From the NCBI GenBank assembly GCA_018896765.1, contig JAHILZ010000099.1, positions 1 to 9,083 on the forward strand: 9,083 bases of DNA, given 5' to 3'. Below the pieces are notes generated by a model. That model saw only the letters and a program-made list of their open reading frames with translations, made no database searches and was not told the origin of the DNA. The position numbers and the translations under genes are program-made. Source of the stretch: Patescibacteria group bacterium (lineage in GTDB: Bacteria; Patescibacteriota; Minisyncoccia; JAHIHE01). Positions 1 through 6,340 of this stretch are shown here, in pieces (position 1 is the first letter of the stretch; each line of letters starts with the position of its first letter).

Positions 1-176
1 ATGTCGGCGGAATACCAGAAATACTTTCTTCAAATTTAGTCCAACCAAAAAACAGCCAACAATTGGCTGAAAAAATTAAATACTTTATTGATAACCGCGA
101 AAATATCAAACAAAAAATATCAAGCGAATTTTCTCTCGAAAAAATGGTCAAAGAAACAAAAGCATTATACTTTTAA
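1..176 (+). CDS. Glycosyltransferase family 4 (GT-B fold), C-terminal end, 5' partial
   Basis: This is the tail of a gene entering from the left edge. The frame starting at base 3 is open for 57 codons and stops at TAA 174-176. It begins V-G-G-I-P-E-I-L (bases 3-26), the loop near the nucleotide-sugar site of GT-B glycosyltransferases (GT4 group). It continues with L-V-Q-P-K-N-S-Q-Q-L-A-E-K-I and a helix around F-I-D-N-R-E-N-I-K-Q-K, then S-L-E-K-M-V-K-E-T. This order (GG-x-PE, a 'lv.p.d...la.ai' segment, then a 'fs....v....' closing helix) and the ~55 residues after the GG match the usual end of family-4 enzymes, so the C-terminus looks complete. Such enzymes are cytoplasmic or peripheral membrane proteins that move a sugar from a nucleotide donor to a lipid or glycan acceptor. 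The sugar cannot be told from this fragment. It converges on the polysaccharide operon and is not co-transcribed with it, though the functional theme fits. Confidence 0.85.
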   Translation, partial: VGGIPEILSSNLVQPKNSQQLAEKIKYFIDNRENIKQKISSEFSLEKMVKETKALYF

Positions 177-199
177 ATTAAAGGTCAGACCTTTAATTT
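175..199. terminator. Bidirectional hairpin terminator between convergent genes
   Basis: An 11-bp perfect inverted repeat (AAATTAAAGGT, 175-185; ACCTTTAATTT, 189-199) with a 3-base loop CAG. It is followed on the plus strand by C then TTT (200-203), giving a U-rich tail. It overlaps the glycosyltransferase stop codon on the left and lies 8 bases past the Wzy-type gene's stop (208-210) on the right, so it can close both convergent transcripts. The stem is AT-rich with only three G-C pairs, hence fairly weak; the minus-strand T-run (TTTAAAAG) is short. Confidence 0.7.
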
Positions 200-207
200 C
201 TTTCAGA

Positions 208-2490
208 TTACTGCTGTTCATACTTCCCGGCTAAAATATCCTGGATAAACAAATCTGATTGCGTAACATACTCGCCGCCAAACTCTTTCACCCTTTCAGC
301 CGTTTCCACGGCTTTTTCTTTTTGATCTAAATAGGCGTAAGACAAAGCCAAGTCAATCCAATGGTCCGGATTATCTGGAACAACTTCTGTCAATTTCTTA
401 TTGAACTTTGCCGCCCAGTTATAATCTTTCGCGTAAACAGCTGAATTAACCATTCTTTCTAAAACATCTTCTCTGTGATAATTAAGACCTATTTCATCCA
501 TTTTATCTAAATAAAATTGAACTTTATCATTTTGACCTACTGTAAAGAGAATCATGATTACATTAATATATGACTCCATCACGCTCTCATTTAAAGCAAG
601 CGCTTTTTCCGTGTTGACCACCGACTCGTTAAAAACTTGATTAGCTTTTTCCGTCTCGCCTATGGACTCGTAATATTTGCCCAAATAAATTTGGCTATAA
701 GCCATCTCATTATATATCTGCGGGCGAGTCGGGCTTAATTGAGCCGCCTTTTCGCCTATCTTTAATGATTTGTTCAGCCACTCAACATTAAAATTATAGG
801 TCTTATTCAAAAATCTCATAAACATTAAATAATTTCGCGCGCTTTTTGGTTTTTCTTCTATTTGCTTATCAAGTTCTTGTATTGTTCTTAGCGCGGCCAT
901 TTTTTGCCAACTGGTCTCAACTAAATCAGAAGTAATTGAGCCCGTCACAAACTCGGCAAAATGCTGTCTATACTCCTGGTTATAAGAAGTGTTCATTTCT
1001 ATCACATTAATAAATTGAGTATATGCCACTTCGGTCTCTTTCTGTTGGGTCTTAATCATGGCGTCAATTAACCCTTTATTAGCCGAAGCCATTCGGATAT
1101 TAACGCTGAAAAGAACAGGCAGGAAAGCGATAACGCCGATAGTTAATAAAACCAAATATGGTTTTTTTGATTGCGCAAATTTTTCAAAATAATTAGGACA
1201 AAATTGAGAAAGAAAGCCCAAAACAATAAATAAAGGAATATATGTCACTAATGCTTCAAAAATGAATAAGTTCTGGATAAAATAAGCCAACATGACCAAA
1301 GTAAAAACCGTTGGCATCAGATAGTTATTATTCTCCTTGCTCTTGATAAACCGCTTCCAGAGATAAAATAAGGGAGCAAACAGAACTGCCAGATACAACA
1401 ATAAACCAATTAACCCGCCTGTGATCAAACGGTCAGCGATAATATTATGACCGCGATCAAACCAAACCACCGAACCTGCCTTGCGATAAATTTTAGGATT
1501 GAAATACTTATCAAAGACCTGATAAAAATTTTCGTAACCATAACCCAAAATTGGTTTTTCTTTAAATCCTTGATAAGCGGAATACCATGTTAATAAACGA
1601 TTTTCAGCCGTAACTGCTTTAGGAGAAATGCTGACTATTTTTTCTAAAACATTATTCTCCTTCACCCAATTTGCTTGCTTATTTAGAAACAAAAAACCGC
1701 TAAAAGCAATCATTAATAACAAAACAGCAAAACCACTATTTCTAATTAATTTATTACTTTTATAATGGTAAAAAACAAAATAACAAATAAGAACGAATAC
1801 AGAAAAACCTAAAGCGATAATGCCGCCGCGAGTTAAAGTGTTGAAAACAACAAATATTTGCAAAAGAATGCCTAAGATATAATAAGCCCGAAACCAAGAA
1901 AGATATTTGCTTTCTCTAAAAAAGAATAAGATTAGGCCAAAAAAAATATTAAAAATCAAGTACCCAGCAACATATCCAGCATTGCCCAATGTGGAAGCCA
2001 GCCGCTCGCCGCCCGACGATTCCATTAACCAGCTCCAATTTAAGTGCTGGCCCAAGGCGACAAAGCTGACCATCAAACTGCTTAAAAAAGAAAATTCAAA
2101 AAGAATCATCCAGTCCTTAATTTTGCGCAAAAAACTGCTCAAGACCAACAAAAACAAAAAAAGATGAACCATCAGAAGCAACCCTTCGCTTCTTTCATTG
2201 TTGCTCCAAAAACTTAATTGAAATGTTCCGGCTAAGGCCGAAGAAAGAAAAACAGTTATCAGATAAGAAAAAAACAAGACCAAGACCAAATTAATTTTTA
2301 ACCGATATTCCTTTTTTAAAACAGCCAATCCTAAAAATGCGAGAAAAATAATTTCCACGATTACCCTAAAAGCGATTGTCTTGGGGACAATAAAAGGAAA
2401 ATAATAATTGCTCCTGACTAACAAGGGAATAAAACAAATGCTAATCAAGCCAATCCAAATAATATATTTTAATATTTTTTCTGCATTCAT
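208..2490 (-). CDS. Wzy/WaaL-type membrane glycan ligase or polymerase with C-terminal TPR domain
   Basis: A 760-residue polytopic membrane protein of the Wzy_C (O-antigen ligase/polymerase/O-oligosaccharyltransferase) superfamily. By eye I place about 13 membrane helices in residues 8-464. Diagnostic pieces are T-R-G-G at 220-223 at the start of a helix, E-N-R-L-L-T-W at 296-302, G-Y-G-Y-E-N-F at 316-322, and D-R-G-H-N at 345-349 in the large loop between helices 9 and 10, which carries the catalytic Arg/His in WaaL-like enzymes. Residues 465-760 are soluble and contain TPR-like helix pairs (about 590-634, 637-670, 676-707, 708-739). Members transfer or polymerise undecaprenyl-linked glycans on the outer membrane face; ligase, polymerase and protein O-glycosylation roles cannot be separated from sequence. 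The start ATG lies 8 bases after the upstream GT39-like stop, so it is last in the operon; no Shine-Dalgarno is visible, so it may rely on coupling. The family core is about 400-450 residues; the extra length is the TPR tail. Confidence 0.88.
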   Translation of the reverse strand: MNAEKILKYIIWIGLISICFIPLLVRSNYYFPFIVPKTIAFRVIVEIIFLAFLGLAVLKKEYRLKINLVLVLFFSYLITVFLSSALAGTFQLSFWSNNERSEGLLLMVHLFLFLLVLSSFLRKIKDWMILFEFSFLSSLMVSFVALGQHLNWSWLMESSGGERLASTLGNAGYVAGYLIFNIFFGLILFFFRESKYLSWFRAYYILGILLQIFVVFNTLTRGGIIALGFSVFVLICYFVFYHYKSNKLIRNSGFAVLLLMIAFSGFLFLNKQANWVKENNVLEKIVSISPKAVTAENRLLTWYSAYQGFKEKPILGYGYENFYQVFDKYFNPKIYRKAGSVVWFDRGHNIIADRLITGGLIGLLLYLAVLFAPLFYLWKRFIKSKENNNYLMPTVFTLVMLAYFIQNLFIFEALVTYIPLFIVLGFLSQFCPNYFEKFAQSKKPYLVLLTIGVIAFLPVLFSVNIRMASANKGLIDAMIKTQQKETEVAYTQFINVIEMNTSYNQEYRQHFAEFVTGSITSDLVETSWQKMAALRTIQELDKQIEEKPKSARNYLMFMRFLNKTYNFNVEWLNKSLKIGEKAAQLSPTRPQIYNEMAYSQIYLGKYYESIGETEKANQVFNESVVNTEKALALNESVMESYINVIMILFTVGQNDKVQFYLDKMDEIGLNYHREDVLERMVNSAVYAKDYNWAAKFNKKLTEVVPDNPDHWIDLALSYAYLDQKEKAVETAERVKEFGGEYVTQSDLFIQDILAGKYEQQ

Positions 2491-2498
2491 AAATTAAT

Positions 2499-3983
2499 TT
2501 AATTAGCTGGTATAAAACGAACAATATATCTATCATTTAAAACCGCTGTCTCTATCGGCTTATATCTATCCATAATTTCAAGATAAGTGTCATAAGCGCC
2601 TCTTAATAAATATATTCTTTTATCTTGGTATTCAACTAATTTTTCTTTTAAATCCTCTTCTGAACTTATGCTAACTAATAAAGCCTTTTTAGGCAAATGC
2701 GCGCCAGCTAATAATAGTTTGGGCATTCCCCAGTCCTTATCCCAATAAAAAACAACATCTTGGTCATTAATATATTCAGCTAAGTTTTGATATGCTAGTA
2801 AGTCCCCGTCATTCTTAGTTTGTAAACTTAATTGAGATGCCTTAGCCGCATAATTTATAAAATGATTTTCAGAAAAGGCATAAGTTAATCCATTAGCGCT
2901 ATATTTATCTAATGGTAAATCAATACCATTAATAAAAGCTAATAATAGCGCAAATAGAGATACTCCAAATAATATTCTCATTGTTTTATTAATTGCTAAA
3001 CAATATCCCGCAATTATCAATAGAATAACTGTCATTAAAATTGAATATCTTTCTATGTCAAAAAAACCATTCCGATACCATGTAGATAAATAACAAAAAA
3101 ATACAATTAATAAACTCAATAGAAAATAAAAATATTTTCTATTTCTTTTAAATAAATATATCATTCCTAAGCCGAACATAAAAACCATTATCGAACCAAT
3201 CGATTTTAGAATTATCACTGAAGATAATAAGAATTCTTTAAAACTTGGTATTGCAGAACCATACCCAGAAAAAACAATTAAAAAATCGAAATTATGAAAT
3301 AAACCATAAGTAAAAACCACAGCCATTATTGCTAAAAACCAATTAGCAATAATATAAGTTAATTTTTTAAGATTAAATTGCTTTTTTGAAACAAGCCAAA
3401 AAACAATAAAAGATAAAAGAACTAATCCATATAAAATCCTGGACATTAGAGCAAGATAAAAAAATAAACTGCTTAACCATAAATATTTATTTTTATCTTT
3501 TTCGATAAAATCTATAAAAAACACAATTGAGTAAAATATAAAAAACAGAGCAAAAATATCACTCATTGCTATTTCACTCCAACGCCAGATAATTGGATTA
3601 ACAAAAATAACTGCGGTAGTTAATAAAGAATAATAAATATTACCTAAAATCTTTTTTGTTAAGGCATAAACTGGAAATAATAATAAAGAACCAAAGATAG
3701 CTGTTATTAAATTAGGCAAAAAAACTACTGACCATTGATTAGTAAAAAAATGACCAATTTTTATTACTAACGCTAAAAAAATAATCCAAAAAGGGTACCC
3801 CGTACTATGAGCGTTAAAATATTGACCATCTACGGCTAATGTTATCGCCTTATCAACAAAATTAAAAGCATCATCGTGCCATAAACTAGAACCCAAAAAA
3901 TACAACCTGGATAATAATATTAAAACGAATAAAGAAAATAAAAGAACCTTTTCTTTTTTTATAAATCCTATAATTCTATTCAT
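2499..3983 (-). CDS. GT-C membrane glycosyltransferase, GT39/PMT_2 type
   Basis: A 494-residue polytopic protein with about 11-12 hydrophobic helices up to residue 350 and a soluble C-terminal part (about 355-494). After the first helix comes L-W-H-D-D-A-F (34-40), the acidic motif in the first outer loop that is the catalytic/metal-site signature of GT-C enzymes such as PMT and ArnT. Other family-like landmarks are H-S-T-G-Y-P-F (59-65), W-S-E-I-A-M-S-D (135-142) and E-R-Y-S (311-314). Members use polyprenyl-phosphate sugars on the outer membrane face to modify lipids, glycans or proteins. Acceptor and sugar are unknown. The start ATG overlaps the TPR gene's TGA stop (ATGA), so translation is probably coupled; an AAAGGA lies about 15 bases upstream, too far to be a good ribosome site. 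The gene is strikingly AT-rich (13/60 and 11/60 G+C in lines 3061 and 3121) compared with its neighbours. Confidence 0.85.
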   Translation of the reverse strand: MNRIIGFIKKEKVLLFSLFVLILLSRLYFLGSSLWHDDAFNFVDKAITLAVDGQYFNAHSTGYPFWIIFLALVIKIGHFFTNQWSVVFLPNLITAIFGSLLLFPVYALTKKILGNIYYSLLTTAVIFVNPIIWRWSEIAMSDIFALFFIFYSIVFFIDFIEKDKNKYLWLSSLFFYLALMSRILYGLVLLSFIVFWLVSKKQFNLKKLTYIIANWFLAIMAVVFTYGLFHNFDFLIVFSGYGSAIPSFKEFLLSSVIILKSIGSIMVFMFGLGMIYLFKRNRKYFYFLLSLLIVFFCYLSTWYRNGFFDIERYSILMTVILLIIAGYCLAINKTMRILFGVSLFALLLAFINGIDLPLDKYSANGLTYAFSENHFINYAAKASQLSLQTKNDGDLLAYQNLAEYINDQDVVFYWDKDWGMPKLLLAGAHLPKKALLVSISSEEDLKEKLVEYQDKRIYLLRGAYDTYLEIMDRYKPIETAVLNDRYIVRFIPAN

Positions 3984-4669
3984 AAATCAGGCAACTGGTC
4001 CTTTAAATCAGGATTAATTTTCAAGGTCTCTTCTATGTAATATTTGGCTTTTTCTTTGTCGTTTCCTCCATTGTCTTCAGGCCCTTCGGCAAAATAATTA
4101 GCCAAATACATATAATAGTTTTCTATTCCCATCGGATTGTTTTCCGCTCCCTTAAGCATAATCCCTTCTATCAAATTGGATTTTTCAGTCATGTTATAGC
4201 GATACAAAGAAGCCAACCCGTGATAATGGGTGTAGTTGTCGGGCGCCATATTCAAAACCTTTTGATAGTATTCTTCGGCTTTTTCGTATTCACCTAAATT
4301 AAATAAATATAAATCAGCCAAATTTCCGTAAGCCAAAGACCTATCGGGGCCATAATCAATCGCGTTAAGCCACGCCTCTTCCGTACCAGGATTATCTCCC
4401 AACCGTTTCTTTAATATGCCAATATTAATCCAACTAAGATAAATATATTTGCCGTCTCTTAAATCTTGATATTGCCCGTTTAAGTCCTCTAAACTTAATT
4501 GTAAAATTTCCTCATTAGTTGTTTTTAGAGCGTTAGGAAAATCTTCTGATGTATATATTTTGTCTAAATCGCTTTCATTAGATTTATAAAAATCAGTTAA
4601 ATAAAAACTAGCCACGAAACTGGCTATAAGAATAACTAAAACAATATAAATAATATTTTTTTTATTCAT
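3980..4669 (-). CDS. Membrane-anchored TPR protein, predicted extracytoplasmic
   Basis: A 229-residue protein with a short basic N-terminus (MNKK), one hydrophobic anchor at 5-24 and a helical remainder made of TPR units. The clearest is 111-144, with A-Y-G-N-L-A-D-L-Y, G-E-Y-E-K-A-E-E-Y-Y and V-L-N-M-A-P-D in the canonical W/Y-G-Y-A-P spacing. Weaker units lie at about 78-110, 147-180 and 184-219. There is no Cys after the anchor, so it is not a lipoprotein; the positive-inside rule puts the TPRs outside. TPRs bind proteins and have no catalytic role, so it is probably a scaffold for its operon partners; the partner is unknown. Its ATG overlaps the propeller gene's stop by 8 bases, and its TGA overlaps the next ATG by 4. 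Codons 2-5 contain a run of eight A (T at 4656-4663 on the plus strand), a spot where indels or slippage could matter. No Shine-Dalgarno is visible. Confidence 0.85.
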   Translation of the reverse strand: MNKKNIIYIVLVILIASFVASFYLTDFYKSNESDLDKIYTSEDFPNALKTTNEEILQLSLEDLNGQYQDLRDGKYIYLSWINIGILKKRLGDNPGTEEAWLNAIDYGPDRSLAYGNLADLYLFNLGEYEKAEEYYQKVLNMAPDNYTHYHGLASLYRYNMTEKSNLIEGIMLKGAENNPMGIENYYMYLANYFAEGPEDNGGNDKEKAKYYIEETLKINPDLKDQLPDL

Positions 4670-6236
4670 AAGAATTTATATCTATGCTGTTAACGGTATA
4701 AATAGAATCGCTATCATATCCTTGATCCATAATTTCTTTAGTTCCAGTATCTCCAGACGGGAATAATTGATAGACCTTCTCGTCTCCTTCGGCTCTAACT
4801 AAATTAGAAAGAGTATATTCGTCCATTGTTGTTTGGTCAACATCTTGAACATCTTCCCATTTTAAGTGTTCATAACTTTCAAAAACAGAAGGAGATAAAA
4901 TTAATCTTTTAAATTTCTGAGCGCCAACTATTTTAACAATATAAATATCAAATTTGGTTGAGCCCTCCGCGTTGGGGTTGCGAATTAAATCGCCGTCATT
5001 CATAGTTATTGCTTCCACTTCCGGTTCAGGGATTGGTTCCGGCTCCGGTTCAACAATTTCCTCCACCGGGATACTGCCAATTACAGCCCTGCCATAATTA
5101 AGATTTCCGCTTTTATTTTGATAGGCGATCGCGAATTGACTATCTGAAAGCGCGGCCACAGAACTGCAGCCAGTAGAAGCCGGATTAAAAATATATTTTG
5201 AGCCGAAATTAATCGCGTCATCCGCGACCATGCCGATAATCGCGTTTCCATAATCTAAACCCGAGTTGCCCTGATAAGAAATAGCGAACTTATTTTTAGA
5301 CAACAAACTTGCTGCGACATAACTGGTCGCCCCGGTGTTAAAAACATATTCCGCGCCATAAGCAATCGCGTTCCCGAGAACATTGCCAATAATGGCTCTG
5401 CCATAATTTAAACTTCCCCCTCTGTCTTGATAAGCGATGGCGAACTTTGTTTCCGAAAGAACAACCGGAGCAATATGACTTGTTGCGGACGGATTAAAAA
5501 CATATTCCGAACCAAAATCAATCGCCTGCCCCGAGATAACGCCAATCGCGGCAGTTCCATAATCTGAATTTCCTCCGTCTTGATAAGCAACAATTATTTT
5601 ATCCGAAGAAAGAACGCTTAAAGAAGTATAATTAGTGACTGATGTATTAAAGGTGTATGCGTTCCCGAAACTAACCGCCGCGCCATCAACATCAGCGACA
5701 AGCGCTTTGCCTTGTTTGACTCCGTCTCTATTATCCTGATAAGCGACTACGAACTTATTATCCGAAAGAGCCGTCACGGAAATATGGTCAGTATAGGCAG
5801 TATTAAAAATATATTCCGAACCGAATGTAATAACATCCCCGGAAACATCGCCCATAATAACTGTCCCATAATTTGAATTGCTTTTGTCTTGATAAGCGAC
5901 CGCGAATTTATTTTCCGAAAGAGCCGTCACGGAAAGATAATCAGTATTGCCTGAATTAAAAACATATTCTGAGCTGTATGAAATAATATCCCCAGAAACA
6001 TCAGCCATAATGGCCGTCCCTTGGTCAACTGAAGCCCCGCCATCCTGATAGACAACCACAAATTTTGATGAAGAAAGGTTATCCGCGTAAATACGACTTG
6101 TGCTCGCCGTATGAAAATCGTATTCTGAACCGAATGTAATCTCCGTCTCGGAAATCTCTTGAGCGTTAACTTGACCCCCTAAAAAACCGAAGACCAAAAC
6201 CGCTATTAAAGTTAAAATATATTTATAAAATTTCAT
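4662..6236 (-). CDS. Secreted seven-repeat (predicted beta-propeller) protein with CPR-type C-terminal domain
   Basis: A 524-residue protein when started at the ATG at 6236. I chose this start because it puts a clean signal peptide first: M-K-F-Y-K, a hydrophobic core at 7-21 and a V-N-A cut site at 23-25. The in-frame ATG at 6263 would add nine polar residues (MIEYDKIKN) and falls in the presumed promoter. Residues 32-389 hold seven tandem repeats with the pattern FGSEYVFN...A-L-S-x-x-K-F-A-V-A-Y-Q-D...Y-G-T-A-I-I-G-x-V-S-G, each enough for four beta strands, so a seven-bladed propeller is the natural model. Residues 390-410 are a Pro/Glu linker (EPEPEPIPEPE). Residues 411-524 form a separate domain with G-D-L-I-R, F-D-I-Y-I-V-K-I-V, F-K-R-L-I-L-S-P, L-V-R-A-E-G-D and G-D-T-G-T-K. 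No enzyme motif is seen; a binding or surface role is likely. It is the first gene of the four-gene operon. There is one Cys (357). Confidence 0.82.
   Translation of the reverse strand: MKFYKYILTLIAVLVFGFLGGQVNAQEISETEITFGSEYDFHTASTSRIYADNLSSSKFVVVYQDGGASVDQGTAIMADVSGDIISYSSEYVFNSGNTDYLSVTALSENKFAVAYQDKSNSNYGTVIMGDVSGDVITFGSEYIFNTAYTDHISVTALSDNKFVVAYQDNRDGVKQGKALVADVDGAAVSFGNAYTFNTSVTNYTSLSVLSSDKIIVAYQDGGNSDYGTAAIGVISGQAIDFGSEYVFNPSATSHIAPVVLSETKFAIAYQDRGGSLNYGRAIIGNVLGNAIAYGAEYVFNTGATSYVAASLLSKNKFAISYQGNSGLDYGNAIIGMVADDAINFGSKYIFNPASTGCSSVAALSDSQFAIAYQNKSGNLNYGRAVIGSIPVEEIVEPEPEPIPEPEVEAITMNDGDLIRNPNAEGSTKFDIYIVKIVGAQKFKRLILSPSVFESYEHLKWEDVQDVDQTTMDEYTLSNLVRAEGDEKVYQLFPSGDTGTKEIMDQGYDSDSIYTVNSIDINSYE
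5070..6143 (-). repeat. Seven tandem ~154-bp coding repeats (propeller blades)
   Basis: Seven in-frame repeats, numbered from the Met at 6236: residues 32-83, 84-134, 135-186, 187-237, 238-289, 290-340 and 341-389. The conserved Tyr of S-E-Y falls at 39, 91, 142, 194, 245, 297 and 348, so steps alternate 52, 51, 52, 51, 52, 51. The longer odd repeats have an extra residue in the loop before the second conserved Gly (for example GGASVDQG, GGSLNYG), while the even ones are one shorter (SNSNYG, GNSDYG). The copies have diverged but are plainly homologous. Confidence 0.9.
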
Positions 6237-6280
6237 ATTTTTTATTTTATCATATTCTATCATATTCGCAATACAAAATC
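6237..6280 (-). promoter_or_regulatory. Putative operon promoter with very short or no leader, carrying a 10-bp tandem repeat
   Basis: These 44 bases are all that separates the upstream terminator from the propeller ATG, so a promoter for the four-gene operon should lie here. On the minus strand, TTGCGA (6271-6266) is followed 16 bases later by TAAAAT (6249-6244), which would start transcription at or next to the ATG. A second choice is TTGTAT (6276-6271), 16 bases, then TATGAT (6254-6249), giving a leader of about five bases. Neither leaves room for a Shine-Dalgarno and none is visible. A perfect tandem repeat GAATATGATA x2 (6267-6248) spans the spacer and one -10 candidate. Read-through from the surface-protein gene is an alternative source of transcript. 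Confidence 0.4.
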
Positions 6281-6309
6281 AAAGACCCCCGAAGTGATCG
6301 GGGGTCTTT
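6281..6309 (-). terminator. Strong rho-independent terminator after the surface-protein gene
   Basis: A perfect 12-bp inverted repeat: AAAGACCCCCGA (6281-6292) and TCGGGGGTCTTT (6298-6309) around a 5-base loop. It lies 31 bases past the surface-protein stop (6341-6343). Read on the minus strand, the stem ends in TCTTT and continues GATTTTG, giving a broken U tail; the opposite side has an A-rich lead (GGAAAAAAG). The same hairpin has an even better T-run on the plus strand (T6307-6312, then CCTTTTT), although no plus-strand gene leads into it. It marks the end of the surface-protein transcript and insulates the downstream operon. Confidence 0.88.
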
Positions 6310-6340
6310 TTTCCTTTTTCAGCGTCCTCTATCTTATCGG

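Noticed and set aside
1..39. The window opens with ATG, followed by a short open frame on the plus strand
   Set aside because: That frame stops after 12 codons at TAG 37-39. The frame starting at base 3 gives the recognisable glycosyltransferase end, so the ATG is a chance triplet.
1907..2167. 86-codon plus-strand open frame opposite the membrane part of the Wzy-type gene
   Set aside because: It is a Lys/Leu/Ile-rich shadow of antisense hydrophobic codons and the minus-strand protein is clearly real.
5408..5593. 61-codon minus-strand frame within the propeller gene
   Set aside because: It is an out-of-frame reading of repeat DNA; the repeat pattern is preserved only in the main frame.
5070..6143. 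CRISPR-like or minisatellite array suggested by recurrent 'tcttgataagcgac' and 'tccgaaag' strings on the plus strand
   Set aside because: The spacing is ~154 bases, copies are diverged, and everything translates as conserved A-Y-Q-D and A-L-S-x-N-K protein repeats, so it is a coding repeat.
6237..6263. Upstream in-frame ATG (6263) as start of the propeller gene
   Set aside because: It adds MIEYDKIKN, a polar lead encoded by the tandem repeat, in front of an otherwise standard signal peptide. The ATG at 6236 fits better, though neither has a ribosome site.
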